Shown: positions 17,289-26,408, counted from the stretch's first letter. The stretch is DNA of 64,000 nucleotides from Pelagibacterium nitratireducens (GCF_037044555.1 NZ_CP146275.1:910501-974500); one strand, 5' to 3'. Notes: generated by a model from the sequence alone, not told the origin. Made by a program: numbers and translations.

Positions 17289-18578
17289 ATGGCGAATGTT
17301 GTGGTGGTCGGCTCGCAATGGGGCGACGAAGGCAAGGGCAAGATCGTTGACTGGCTTTCCGAGCGTGCCGACGTTGTGGTGCGCTATCAGGGCGGACACA
17401 ATGCCGGCCATACGCTGGTCATCGACGGGGTGAGCTACAAGCTTTCGCTGCTGCCCTCAGGGTTGGTGCGCGGCAAGTTTTCGGTGATCGGCAATGGCGT
17501 CGTTGTCGATCCGCATCATTTCGTTGCCGAGGTCGCAAAGATTGCCGGACAGGGGATTTCGGTGACGCCGGAGGTTTTGCGCATCGCCGAGAACGCACCG
17601 TTGATCCTTTCGCTGCACCGCGAACTCGACGCGCTGCGCGAGGATTCCAATTCCGGGCTCAAGATCGGCACGACACGGCGCGGGATCGGGCCGGCCTATG
17701 AGGACAAGGTGGGCCGCCGGGCGATCCGGGTTTGCGACCTGGCCGAACCCGAAACGCTTATGGACAAGATCGAGCGGCTCCTGACCCACCACAACGCGCT
17801 GCGGCGCGGCATGGGGGCTGTCGAGATTTCGGCGCAGGCAATCCATGATGAACTGATGGCGGTGGCCTCCGACATCCTGCCGTTCATGGATCGGGTGTGG
17901 GAGCTGCTCGACGAGCGGCGCAAGCGCGGCGAGCGCATTCTGTTCGAGGGTGCGCAGGGCGCTCTGCTCGACAATGATCACGGCACCTATCCGTTCGTCA
18001 CATCCTCGAACACGGTGGCCGGGCAGGCGGCGCCCGGCTCGGGACTGGGGCCGGCGGCAATCGATTATGTGCTCGGGATCACCAAGGCCTATACGACCCG
18101 GGTCGGCGAAGGTCCGTTCCCCAGCGAGCAGGACAACGAGATCGGCCAGTTCCTCGGCGAGAAGGGGCACGAGTTCGGGGTTGTGACCGGACGCAAGCGG
18201 CGTTGCGGGTGGTTTGACGCGGTGATCGTGCGCCAGACAGTGCGCACTTCGGGCATTCACGGCATCGCGCTGACCAAGCTCGACGTGCTCGATGGGCTGG
18301 ACGAAATTCAGGTCTGCGTGGGGTATGAGCTCGACGGGCAGAAAATAGATTATCTGCCCGCCTCAATGGGGGCACAAAGTCGAGTCAAGCCAATTTATGA
18401 AACGCTTGATGGCTGGAAAGAAACGACCGCAGGCGCCCGCAGTTGGGCCGAATTGCCCGCTCAGGCGATCAAATATGTGCGGCGTATCGAGGAGCTGATC
18501 GGCGCGAGTGTGGCCATGCTCTCCACAAGCCCTGAACGCGAAGACACGATTTTGGTCCAGGACCCGTTTCAAGATTGA
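17289..18578 (+). CDS. purA: Adenylosuccinate synthetase
   Basis: Joins IMP and aspartate using GTP, the first step from IMP to AMP. The product has 429 residues. The GTP-binding loop [10 protein letters not shown] (residues 8-17) and the GGHNAGHT segment (residues 38-45) are intact, as are later IMP-binding stretches such as [14 protein letters not shown]. It is the first gene of a pair with the large acidic membrane protein 58 bases downstream, an adjacency seen widely in Hyphomicrobiales. Confidence 0.98.
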   Translation: MANVVVVGSQWGDEGKGKIVDWLSERADVVVRYQGGHNAGHTLVIDGVSYKLSLLPSGLVRGKFSVIGNGVVVDPHHFVAEVAKIAGQGISVTPEVLRIAENAPLILSLHRELDALREDSNSGLKIGTTRRGIGPAYEDKVGRRAIRVCDLAEPETLMDKIERLLTHHNALRRGMGAVEISAQAIHDELMAVASDILPFMDRVWELLDERRKRGERILFEGAQGALLDNDHGTYPFVTSSNTVAGQAAPGSGLGPAAIDYVLGITKAYTTRVGEGPFPSEQDNEIGQFLGEKGHEFGVVTGRKRRCGWFDAVIVRQTVRTSGIHGIALTKLDVLDGLDEIQVCVGYELDGQKIDYLPASMGAQSRVKPIYETLDGWKETTAGARSWAELPAQAIKYVRRIEELIGASVAMLSTSPEREDTILVQDPFQD

Positions 18579-18636
18579 ATTTTCTTGTTTAAAAACAACT
18601 TTGACTAATGCCGGCAACAAGTGATGTTGAGTAGAT

Positions 18637-20805
18637 ATGGCCGACTATCGTGAACTCTTGCGCAAGGCGATCGATGCCCTGCCCGACAATACCGGGGCAA
18701 ATCGCCGGGCGGTTTACGAAAAGGCGCGCAGTGCACTTGTAGCGCAATTGCGCGCCATCGATCCGCCCTTGCCTGCTCGCGAGATCACGACCCACCGGCT
18801 CAACCTCGAAGATTGCATTCGTGAGGTCGAGCACGAAGCGACCGAGCGTCTTCTGGGACGGTTCCGGGCTGTCGAGGAAACCGAGCCTGAAGATCAGTCC
18901 GAGGATTTCTCCGAAGTCGAGGATGTGACCGGTGAGCCGGTCGCGGCGTTCGATGACCGCGACGACGCTGTGGCCGTGGACGAAGCTGAGCCAGAGCCTG
19001 AAATCGAGCCCGCCGATATCGAAAGCGACGGCTTTGTTTCACCTCCGGCCGACGATTTTGTCGCCGAGCCCGAGATGACTGAAGTCGAAACCGTCGAACC
19101 CGGGGTGGACGAGCCCGAAGTGGCTGCGGCGGAGCCCGAGTGGCGGGAAGGCGATGCGGAGGAGGGGCCTGCGGACGACGATCAGTTTTCGGCCGAGCCT
19201 GCTCCGATGTTTTCGCCGGACGAGGACGGTTCTTCAACCGTCGAGAACGAGACCGTCGAAACGGTTGACCAGCCCGAGCCCGAGCCCGAAACTGAATCGT
19301 TCCGGCCTGGTTCGATCGAGGACATCATCGCTTCTGCGGAACGGGCCGCGGGTGAACCCGAAGATACCGAGCCGTCGACGACCGAGCCCGAAGGCGATGA
19401 GCGGATCGTCCCGTTTGTGCCGGTGGCCGAACCGGAGGACCATGCCGCTTCGGAAGCCGAGGAAAAGCATTTCATAGTTTCGGAGGCTGACGCCCAGCCC
19501 CGGAGCGGTGCACCGCTGGTCGATCTGCACGGACGTCCGCTGAGTGGGACGCAGGAGGCGGTCGCTCAGCCGGAGCCGGCGATGTCGAGCGTTCGTGAGG
19601 TTGAACTCGAGCCCGGCATTCTGGCACGTCCGGAAGTTTCCGATGCGCAGGTCGCCATCGACCGGGCGATTGCAGCGCTCGACCGCGAAGCGCGTGGCGA
19701 AGCAACCGGTGCCGATGAGGCGGAGGGCGGCGCCGCAGCCGAAGCTCACAACGAAACCGGCGACGATGACAATCCCGAGCGGCGGGGCGGCTTTGGCGCC
19801 TTTACGATCTTCCTTCTGATTTCCGTCCTGCTTCTTGGTGGTGGCGGCCTGGCGGGGTATTGGGCCTGGCGGGAAGGGTTTGTCGACCTCAATGCCATCT
19901 TTGCCCAGAACGATGCGCCCGAGACGACCGAAGTCGCCGATGCGGACGTGCCGCAAGAGCCGGCTCCGGCCGAAACGCCGGCCGCTGTCAACACCACGCC
20001 GGATGTGCCGAGCACGGAAGGCGAAGTGGACGGTTCACCCATGCCGGGCGAGGAGCTTCCCTTCACCGAAACCGAAACGCCCTCGACAGCACCGACGGAA
20101 CCCGAGGTCACTTTCGAGGACCGACTGCCGGCGGAAGCTGAAACGCCCCCGAGTGCGGACGGTGATGGTGAGGACGAGCCCGGTGCCGCAATAGCGGCCA
20201 CCGAAGGGCCACAGTCATTGCTGCTCGAGGAGCAGGCCGGCGGAGCAGCGGGCGCCGTGCCTTATACGGGCGGCGTTGAATGGTCGCGCGGGACCGACGA
20301 GTTGGGACACCCAACCATCGTCGCCGAGGCCTCGATTCCGGCACGTAATCTGGATGTTGAAGTGTTGTTGCGCCGCAATGCGGACGACAACCTGCCGGCC
20401 AGCCACCTCATGGAAGTCAATTTCACGGTTTCCGACAGCTTTGTGGGCGGATCGATTGCCAATCTGCCGGGCGTTCTGCTCAAGAACGAGGAATTGGTGC
20501 AGGGCCAGCCGCTGACAGGGGCATCGGCGCGCATCGTGGGCAACTCGTTTCTGTTCGCGCTGTCGAGCGCCAGCGACCTCGACGTCGAAAACAACCTCAA
20601 CCTGCTCGAGAACCGCGAATGGATCGATCTGGCCATGGTCTATGGTACCGGCCGCCGCGCTATTCTGACCCTCGAAAAGGGCGAAGATGGTGATGCGATC
20701 TTTGACGATGTTCTAGAGGCGTGGTCCGCGCTCGATGCCGCGTCGGGGACCGACGCCGAACCGGTGGTCGAGGAGGACACTCCAGCCGAGGCGGCGGGCG
20801 GGTAG
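18637..20805 (+). CDS. Large acidic single-pass membrane protein of unknown function
   Basis: A 722-residue protein in three parts. The N-terminal 75 residues (MADYRELLRKAIDALPDNTG and on) form a conserved-looking helical domain. Residues 80-380 are low-complexity and dominated by Glu, Pro, Ala, Asp and Val. One transmembrane helix (about 387-410, FGAFTIFLLISVLLLGGGG) leads to a second acidic linker and a folded C-terminal domain (about 520-700) expected on the periplasmic side. There is no signal peptide, so the N-terminus should be cytosolic. The gene follows purA. Related proteins occur next to purA in rhizobia but have no assigned role, to my knowledge. Confidence 0.8.
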   Translation: MADYRELLRKAIDALPDNTGANRRAVYEKARSALVAQLRAIDPPLPAREITTHRLNLEDCIREVEHEATERLLGRFRAVEETEPEDQSEDFSEVEDVTGEPVAAFDDRDDAVAVDEAEPEPEIEPADIESDGFVSPPADDFVAEPEMTEVETVEPGVDEPEVAAAEPEWREGDAEEGPADDDQFSAEPAPMFSPDEDGSSTVENETVETVDQPEPEPETESFRPGSIEDIIASAERAAGEPEDTEPSTTEPEGDERIVPFVPVAEPEDHAASEAEEKHFIVSEADAQPRSGAPLVDLHGRPLSGTQEAVAQPEPAMSSVREVELEPGILARPEVSDAQVAIDRAIAALDREARGEATGADEAEGGAAAEAHNETGDDDNPERRGGFGAFTIFLLISVLLLGGGGLAGYWAWREGFVDLNAIFAQNDAPETTEVADADVPQEPAPAETPAAVNTTPDVPSTEGEVDGSPMPGEELPFTETETPSTAPTEPEVTFEDRLPAEAETPPSADGDGEDEPGAAIAATEGPQSLLLEEQAGGAAGAVPYTGGVEWSRGTDELGHPTIVAEASIPARNLDVEVLLRRNADDNLPASHLMEVNFTVSDSFVGGSIANLPGVLLKNEELVQGQPLTGASARIVGNSFLFALSSASDLDVENNLNLLENREWIDLAMVYGTGRRAILTLEKGEDGDAIFDDVLEAWSALDAASGTDAEPVVEEDTPAEAAGG

Positions 20806-20812
20806 AACCGCT

Positions 20813-21445
20813 TCAGATCAATTTCGTGCGGCCGTTTTCGATCCGGTATGTGCTGTCGGCCATGGTTTCTATGTCTTGGGACTGATGGGAAACCACGATG
20901 GCGTGCCAATTGTTGGCGCGCACCATATGCCGGACAAGATCGCGGATGGGGGCGGCGGTTTGGTTGTCCAGGCCGGTAAAGGGTTCATCGAGCAGCAGGA
21001 CGGGCCGGTTGCGCAAAAGGGTGCGGGCCAGCGCGACGCGTTGCTTCTGGCCGCCCGAAAGTTGCGCGGCACGACGCCCGATCATGGCCGAAAGGCCCAT
21101 CTGGGCGAGGGCTTCGGTCACCCTTTCGTCTGTCGCCCTGGCGGCGCTGCCCAGGCCCAGCGCAACGTTGGCGCCGGTGGAGAGGTGGTCGAACAGATTG
21201 TCCGATTGAAACAGGATGGAAACAGGCCGGTCTTCGGGCGGCTGGCCCAATATCGAGCGGCCGGAAAGCGCAATATCGCCCGAGATCGGTTCGAGAAAGC
21301 CGGCGATCAGGTCGAACAGGGTCGATTTGCCGGCGCCCGAAGGGCCGACCAGACCGGCGATCTCGCCGGGTCCGATACGCATGTCGAAGGCAAAGCCGGT
21401 GTCGCCGCCGTCATAGCTGAAGGTCAGCCGGTCAATTTCGAGCAT
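20813..21445 (-). CDS. thiQ: Thiamine ABC transporter ATP-binding protein
   Basis: ATPase subunit of the thiamine/thiamine-pyrophosphate importer, 210 residues, as short as known ThiQ. Walker A is GPSGAGKST (near residue 36), the ABC signature is LSGGQKQR, and Walker B is VLLLDEPF. Its start overlaps the end of thiP by 14 bases, so the two are translationally coupled. It is the last gene of the riboswitch-controlled thiBPQ operon and faces the end of the acidic membrane protein gene. Confidence 0.95.
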   Translation of the reverse strand: MLEIDRLTFSYDGGDTGFAFDMRIGPGEIAGLVGPSGAGKSTLFDLIAGFLEPISGDIALSGRSILGQPPEDRPVSILFQSDNLFDHLSTGANVALGLGSAARATDERVTEALAQMGLSAMIGRRAAQLSGGQKQRVALARTLLRNRPVLLLDEPFTGLDNQTAAPIRDLVRHMVRANNWHAIVVSHQSQDIETMADSTYRIENGRTKLI

Positions 21446-23030
21446 TTGTCAGCTTCTCGAACAGTTTGGGGATGAGGATGAAGGCGGCGACGCTGACAAT
21501 CAGCAGTACCGCTGCGATGGCCTCGGCGTCATTGGTGCGATAGGCGCCCAGGGCACGATACATCAGCCAGGGAAGGGTGGAAAATTCGGACGTTCCGAAC
21601 AGCGATATGACGCCCAGATCGCCCAGCGAAAAGACAAACGCGATGGCCAGGGCGTAGCCGACGGGCTGGCCGAGCAGGGGCCATTCGATGCGACTCCATT
21701 GCCTGAAAGACGAGATGCCGAGCGCGCGGATGACGCGATGGTGACGCCGGGTGAGCGCTTCGAGCGGCGGGGCGATGGTGGCAAAGACGAAGGGCAGGGC
21801 CAAAAGCGCGTTGGCCAGGATCAAAACAATCGGAGCGACGGCGGCGGGGGCAAGGCCGGTGAGCCGGGCGAGCAGGAAAAAGCCCAGCGAGAGCACAACA
21901 GCGGGGACGGCGAGGTAGGCAAAGACCGGAAAGCCGAGCACGGCGCGCCAGAGCGAACCTCTGGCCTGCAAGGCGCGGGCCATGCCAAGGGCAAGGCCCA
22001 GGGCGATGGCGAGCAGCGCGCTGAGCGTGCCGATCACCAGACTGGTCAGAGCGGCCTGCCAGAAAGTGGCTTGGACCAGAACATTTGCGATGGCTCCGAA
22101 GCCTTCGGCGAGAACCGCGATCAGGGGGGCAAGAAAGCCGGCGAGAAGGATGGCGAGCACGACCCGCTGCGCAGCGGCGAGCCAGCGGCGTTCGGGCCAG
22201 TGGATATGGCTTTGGGCACCGAACAGGCTGGCGGCAGGCGAGAGGGTCGAGGCGGGGATGATGATGGCCGCGCAGACGACCAGTTGCACGATGGCGAGGC
22301 TGACGGCGGCGCCGAGATCGAAATCGAGACGTACGGCCTGATAAATGGCCACTTCGAGGGTCTGGTTGGCCGGCCCGCCCCCCAGGGTGAGGACGATGGG
22401 AAAGCTTGTGAAGCACAAAAGAAAGATGGTGGCGGCCACACCGGGGATCGAGGCGGCGAGGGTGGGCAAATCGATTATAGTGAAGCGCTGGAGCGGGCCC
22501 AACCCCAGGCTGCGGCCGAGCTTGAGCTTTTCGGAGGGGATGGCGGCCAGCCTGTCGATGAAGATGCGGGCGGAAAAGGCGCCATTGAGAACGACGTGGG
22601 CCGCAATGATGCCGCCGAGCCCGAAGATCGAAGAGCCGGTTTCCAGCCCCAGCGGGGCGAGCAGGACATTGACCCAGCCATTGCGGCCCCAGATGGCGAG
22701 CAGGCCCGAAACGATGACGAGGGAGGGCATGACCAGCGCCGTCGAAAGCAGGCCGATGACGATGCTCCTGCCGGCAAAGCGCAGTCGGTCGAGTGTCCAG
22801 GCCAGCGCCATGCCGGTCAGGATCGACAGAACCGTTGAAAGGGCGGCCTGAGTGGCCGAGGTTGCCAGCAGATAGCCGATGTCGGTGACGCTGGAGCCGG
22901 TGGTCGCAAAGCGCTGCCCGGCCACCCAAAGGGCGATCAGCAGGGCAGCGATGAGCAAGGCGACGGTGGCGGCAACCGATGCGCCGACGTAACGACGGCC
23001 GGGACGCCAGTTGGAGGGAATCCCGGCCAA
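21432..23030 (-). CDS. thiP: Thiamine ABC transporter permease
   Basis: A 532-residue fused permease with twelve predicted membrane segments, formed of two homologous halves (about residues 1-265 and 280-532), each with an EAA-type cytoplasmic loop. This duplicated architecture is the norm for ThiP and related iron permeases. It lies four bases after thiB and overlaps thiQ. The substrate is assigned from the TPP riboswitch and the divergent thiamine pyrophosphokinase gene. Confidence 0.93.
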   Translation of the reverse strand: MAGIPSNWRPGRRYVGASVAATVALLIAALLIALWVAGQRFATTGSSVTDIGYLLATSATQAALSTVLSILTGMALAWTLDRLRFAGRSIVIGLLSTALVMPSLVIVSGLLAIWGRNGWVNVLLAPLGLETGSSIFGLGGIIAAHVVLNGAFSARIFIDRLAAIPSEKLKLGRSLGLGPLQRFTIIDLPTLAASIPGVAATIFLLCFTSFPIVLTLGGGPANQTLEVAIYQAVRLDFDLGAAVSLAIVQLVVCAAIIIPASTLSPAASLFGAQSHIHWPERRWLAAAQRVVLAILLAGFLAPLIAVLAEGFGAIANVLVQATFWQAALTSLVIGTLSALLAIALGLALGMARALQARGSLWRAVLGFPVFAYLAVPAVVLSLGFFLLARLTGLAPAAVAPIVLILANALLALPFVFATIAPPLEALTRRHHRVIRALGISSFRQWSRIEWPLLGQPVGYALAIAFVFSLGDLGVISLFGTSEFSTLPWLMYRALGAYRTNDAEAIAAVLLIVSVAAFILIPKLFEKLTNARN

Positions 23031-23034
23031 TTTT

Positions 23035-24042
23035 TTACCTCAGCGTCGAAAAGGCTTCCTCGATCCACGCCCGGGTGTTGGCGGTGACCTCCTCGGCGTC
23101 GAGCAGAAGCGCGGGTTGGGGATCGATCATTTCGGCAAAGCCGGGATTGAGCCCGCCTTGGGGTTCGAGCACTGGATACATCCAGTTGGTTTCGGGCAAC
23201 GGAGCCTGCCCCTCGGGGGTAACGAGATAGGCGAGGAAGTCGCGGGCCAGCTCCTGATTGGGGCTGGAGGCCAGGATGCCGGCGACTTCGATCTGGGTGT
23301 AATGGCCCGCGTCGAACCTGGCGGCGCGATAGCGGTCTTCATCCTCGGCAATGAGGTGATAGGCGGGTGAGGTGGTGTAGGAGAGCACCATATCGGCTTC
23401 TCCCGAGAGGAACAGGTCGTAGGATTCCGACCAGCCGCTGGTGACCGTAAGAACGTGCGGCGCGAGGCCCTCCCAGATATCGACGGCCCCCTCGCCATAA
23501 AGCGCCTTGATCCAAAGGATCAGGCCAAGCCCGGGGGTGGACGAGCGGGGATCCTGAATGACGATCTTGAAATCGTCGGGCAACGCGATCAGTTCCTCAA
23601 AGCTTGTGGGCGGTGTCGAGAGGGACTGGCTGTCGTAGACAAAGGCGAAATAGCCGTAGTCGAAGGGGACAAAGACATCGTCGGTCCATTCGAGCGGGAT
23701 GTCGAAATCGGGAAGGTCGAGCTGGTGCTCGGTGAACAGGCCGGTCGCCTTGCCTTCTCCGATGGTGGCGGTATCGAGCCCTAAAATGATGTCGGCATCA
23801 GTCGCATCGCCCTCAAGCTGGGCGCGGCGCAGGGCCGAGATTGAATCATTGGCCGAAACGAAATCGAGTGTGCACTCACACTGGGCCTCAAAGCCTTGCT
23901 TGAGCGCAGGGCCGGGGCCCCAATCGGCGGCAAAGGCGTCGTAGGTGTAAACGGTGAGCGTTGGATTGTCCTGGGCGATGGCCGGGAGCGCGAGCGCTCC
24001 GAGCACAACCGCGCACAGGCTCGTCCTTACGGAAGCGATCAT
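23035..24042 (-). CDS. thiB: Thiamine-binding periplasmic protein
   Basis: Substrate-binding subunit of the thiamine importer, also called TbpA. It begins with a signal peptide (MIASVRTSLCAVVLGALALP, then AIAQ), and the mature chain starts with TLTVYTYDAF, the usual opening of ThiB. The open frame reaches 24144, but an ATG at 24042 has GAGGAAA directly upstream and gives a clean signal peptide; an ATG at 24054 lacks a ribosome site. About 115 bases separate the start from the TPP riboswitch. Confidence 0.94.
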   Translation of the reverse strand: MIASVRTSLCAVVLGALALPAIAQDNPTLTVYTYDAFAADWGPGPALKQGFEAQCECTLDFVSANDSISALRRAQLEGDATDADIILGLDTATIGEGKATGLFTEHQLDLPDFDIPLEWTDDVFVPFDYGYFAFVYDSQSLSTPPTSFEELIALPDDFKIVIQDPRSSTPGLGLILWIKALYGEGAVDIWEGLAPHVLTVTSGWSESYDLFLSGEADMVLSYTTSPAYHLIAEDEDRYRAARFDAGHYTQIEVAGILASSPNQELARDFLAYLVTPEGQAPLPETNWMYPVLEPQGGLNPGFAEMIDPQPALLLDAEEVTANTRAWIEEAFSTLR

Positions 24043-24135
24043 GAGTTTCCTCATTGTTGGGGCGTGCAAAACCAATGGTTTTGCTGGCGCCGAGCCAAGT
24101 TTGCGGCCATGGATTAGGGGAAAGATTTCAAATGG

Positions 24136-24155
24136 AAGAGCCATCGGTGGCTCTT
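24136..24155 (-). terminator. Hairpin after the TPP aptamer (expression platform)
   Basis: Read on the minus strand, AAGAGCCA pairs perfectly with TGGCTCTT around CCGA, immediately 3' of the riboswitch. It is followed by CCATTTGAAATC, not a strong T-run, so it may work as a weak terminator or as part of a translational switch. Confidence 0.5.
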
Positions 24156-24157
24156 GC

Positions 24158-24248
24158 CATCTCGAACTTCCTCCGCCAGCATGACCTGGTTCAGGTTCTA
24201 TGGGTTTTTCTCAGCCCATCCTTTCGGACGGACACCCCAGCGAGACGA
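24158..24248 (-). promoter_or_regulatory. TPP (thi-box) riboswitch
   Basis: On the minus strand, the thi-box landmarks appear in order: TCTCG closing stem, GGGGTGTCC, the GGCTGAGA core, ACCCATAGAACCTGA, then ATGCTGGCGGAGGA and the matching CGAGA. These are the conserved bases of the thiamine-pyrophosphate aptamer. It controls thiBPQ. It also lies in the space shared with the divergent thiamine pyrophosphokinase gene but points away from it. Confidence 0.95.
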
Positions 24249-24308
24249 GGCGACACTATAGGCGTGCAAGGTCCAGTGCAAGACGGCGCGGGGGAAAACG
24301 GGACGCCA

Positions 24309-24953
24309 ATGGTGTTCGAAGGTCCTTTGCTGATCGTTGGCGGAGGAGAGGTCGACCCCGGCATGCTGGCCGCGCTGGCCAAACAGGCTGCGGGGCTGGT
24401 GGGCGCTGACAGGGGCGGGGACATATTGATGGCGGCGGGGCTGGTGCCCGATGCCGTGATCGGGGACATGGACTCGGTTTCCGACCGGACACGGTTTCCG
24501 GCTGAAACCAGGATCCTGGCATTGTCCGAACAGGACACCACCGATTTCGAGAAATGTCTCTATTCGACGCGCGCGCCGGTGACGCTGGCGCTGGGAATGA
24601 CCGGCGGGCGGTTCGATCACACGCTGGCGGCGCTGCATGCGGTTGCACGTCATGCGGCCGAGCGGCGGATCATCTTGATAGACGGATACGACCTGGCGCT
24701 GGGCGTTTCCGGTTCGATCCGGTTTGAGATCGATGTCGGCGCGCGCGTTTCGGTCTATCCGCTCGGACGGACCCGCTTTGCCCGTTCGTTGGGGTTGCGC
24801 TATGGGCTCGATGGTCTGGAACTGGTTCAGGGGAAAACGATCGGCACTTCAAACCGTGCGGAGGCGCGGGAGATCTGCATCGAGGTGGACAGCGCCGGGG
24901 ACGACCCGTGGCTGCTCATATTGGAGCGCGATAATTTAAAGTCGTTTATTTGA
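24309..24953 (+). CDS. Thiamine pyrophosphokinase
   Basis: Converts thiamine to thiamine pyrophosphate with ATP. Length from the chosen ATG is 214 residues, normal for the ThiN/Tnr3 type. The catalytic-domain motifs are present: ADRGGD (near residue 30), IGDMDS (near 50), DTTDFEKCL and TGGRFDHTLAAL. The frame runs back through the antisense riboswitch, but such an extension would have no domain value. It is transcribed away from thiBPQ, pairing uptake with activation of the vitamin. Confidence 0.93.
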   Translation: MVFEGPLLIVGGGEVDPGMLAALAKQAAGLVGADRGGDILMAAGLVPDAVIGDMDSVSDRTRFPAETRILALSEQDTTDFEKCLYSTRAPVTLALGMTGGRFDHTLAALHAVARHAAERRIILIDGYDLALGVSGSIRFEIDVGARVSVYPLGRTRFARSLGLRYGLDGLELVQGKTIGTSNRAEAREICIEVDSAGDDPWLLILERDNLKSFI

Positions 24954-24997
24954 GAAAAGTCACGTTGCGCTCAGGTCTCCGCAAGTAGTTTCGCAAG

Positions 24998-25013
24998 TTA
25001 ACGTTCAGTTAAC
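24998..25013. promoter_or_regulatory. Candidate CtrA box upstream of the repeat protein gene
   Basis: TTAA, CGTTCAG, TTAAC is an exact match to TTAA-N7-TTAAC. It ends 19 bases before the ATG. At that distance it probably overlaps the -10 or start point rather than the -35, which would favour repression, unless the transcript is nearly leaderless. Confidence 0.6.
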
Positions 25014-25032
25014 CTTGTGGGATCGATCCATC

Positions 25033-26286
25033 ATGACTAAGAAGTTTGCGTATGTCGCCAGCACGGCACTTGCCGCCGGCGCGCTGTTGAGTAGCATTTT
25101 TCCGGTTCAGGCGCAGCAGGTTTTGACAGTTGCCGGAGCGGCGAGTCTCTGTCCCGTCTCATTGGAAACCGAGATCGGGCAGTGCGATCTTGTTGTTCAG
25201 TCGTTTCTCGATTCACGCGCTCCCGGCGCCGCTCGGGATGCCGACATTGTCCAACTTGCACTTTCGATTGCGCAAGCCGGCAACGGCGCGGTTGTGCCAC
25301 AGCCGATCTGCATCGAGGCGGCTGATGCGGTCGTAACACTTGCAATTGCGATGGATGTCGATGCTGGAGCTCAACTGCAGCTTCTCGAGATCGCCGCTGC
25401 CATGTGTATCGATCAGATCCCTGTTGCAGCGATTGGCTCATCGAACGCCGATGAAGACGATGATGAACGCAATTATGATCGTAACCGCAACCGCGATGAC
25501 GACAACACGGGCAATGGCGGTGGCGCCGGCAATGGTGGCAGCGGGAATGGTGGTAACGGCGGCACTGGCAACGGCGGTAACGGCGGCACTGGCAACGGTG
25601 GTAACGGCGGAACTGGCAACGGTGGTAATGGCGGTACTGGCAACGGTGGCGAGGGCAATGGCGGTAACGGCGGCAACGGCGGCGCTGGCAATGGCGGCGG
25701 TAATGGCGGCGGTAATGGCGGCGGCCACCACCACGGCGGGGGCGGCCACCACGGCGGGGGCGGCCACCACGGCGGGGGCGGCCATCACGGCGGTGGCGGT
25801 CATCACGGTGGAGGCAATGACCACGGCGGCGGCTGGGGCGGCGGCCGCGATGATGATGACGATGACGACCACGGCGGTGGCTGGGGTGGCGGCCGCGATG
25901 ATGATGACGATGACGACCACGGCGGCTGGGGTGGCGGCCGCGATGATGATGACGATGACGACCACGGCGGTGGCTGGGGCGGTGGCCGCGATGATGATGA
26001 TGACGATGACGACCACGGCGGCGGCTGGGGCGGTGGCCGTGATGATGATGACGACGACGACCACGGCGGCGGCTGGGGCGGTGGCCGTGATGATGATGAC
26101 GACGATGACCACGGCGGCGGCTGGGGCGGTGGCCGTGATGATGACGATGACGACGATCATGGCGGTGGCTGGGGTGGCGGTCGTGATGATGATGACGACG
26201 ATGACCACGGTGGCGGCTGGGGCGGCGACCGTGATGATGATGATGACGACGACGACGACGACGATAACGATGGCGACGATCGCTAG
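25033..26286 (+). CDS. Secreted repeat protein with Gly/Asn-, His/Gly- and Asp-rich blocks
   Basis: The 417-residue product has a signal peptide (MTKKFAYVASTALAAGALLS, ending near AQA), a 100-residue N-terminal domain with four Cys, then pure low complexity. Residues about 155-230 are GNGGT-type repeats. Residues 231-270 alternate HH with GGGG. Residues 271-417 are nine units of about 16 residues, HGGGWGGGR followed by seven or more Asp. Unit starts in DNA are 25822, 25870, 25918, 25963, 26014, 26062, 26110, 26158 and 26206. GAC/GAT and GGC/GGT vary freely between units while the peptide is kept. A secreted metal- or calcium-binding role is plausible but unproven; the pattern is not the RTX nonapeptide. 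Confidence 0.8.
   Translation: MTKKFAYVASTALAAGALLSSIFPVQAQQVLTVAGAASLCPVSLETEIGQCDLVVQSFLDSRAPGAARDADIVQLALSIAQAGNGAVVPQPICIEAADAVVTLAIAMDVDAGAQLQLLEIAAAMCIDQIPVAAIGSSNADEDDDERNYDRNRNRDDDNTGNGGGAGNGGSGNGGNGGTGNGGNGGTGNGGNGGTGNGGNGGTGNGGEGNGGNGGNGGAGNGGGNGGGNGGGHHHGGGGHHGGGGHHGGGGHHGGGGHHGGGNDHGGGWGGGRDDDDDDDHGGGWGGGRDDDDDDDHGGWGGGRDDDDDDDHGGGWGGGRDDDDDDDDHGGGWGGGRDDDDDDDHGGGWGGGRDDDDDDDHGGGWGGGRDDDDDDDHGGGWGGGRDDDDDDDHGGGWGGDRDDDDDDDDDDDNDGDDR
25822..26280 (+). repeat. In-frame 48-bp tandem repeats, nine units
   Basis: Direct repeats with period 48 bases, except one unit of 45 and one of 51, each encoding HGG(G)WGG(G/D)R and an aspartate run. All length changes are multiples of three. The differences are mostly synonymous. 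The repeats are not a CRISPR array because there are no unique spacers. Confidence 0.9.
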
Positions 26287-26309
26287 CCGGCCTCGCCCTT
26301 ACTGGAAAA

Positions 26310-26338
26310 ATGGCAGCTCGAAGGTCTCGGGCTGCCAT
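26310..26338 (+). terminator. Possible terminator hairpin after the repeat protein gene
   Basis: ATGGCAGC pairs with GCTGCCAT around a 13-base loop, preceded by AAAAA. Only two T follow on the plus strand, so it may serve better for transcription arriving from the minus-strand gene that ends at 26409. Confidence 0.45.
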
Positions 26339-26408
26339 TGCCTTGTTCGCTCCTGGCCAGGATCAGAGCCGTCCCGGTTCGTCGCCTGACCCTGTTGAGA
26401 CACCACAT

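Noticed and set aside
24054..24308. N-terminal extension of thiamine pyrophosphokinase through the riboswitch
   Set aside because: The added 85 residues come from the complement of the TPP aptamer and are not part of the enzyme family.
25822..26280. CRISPR-like regular repeats
   Set aside because: The 48-base repeats are contiguous and in frame, with no unique spacers and no cas genes.
25037..26338. Antisense 433-residue His/Arg-rich frame opposite the repeat protein
   Set aside because: Poly-His arises from reading the GAC/GAT repeats backwards. No signal peptide, ribosome site or domain supports it.
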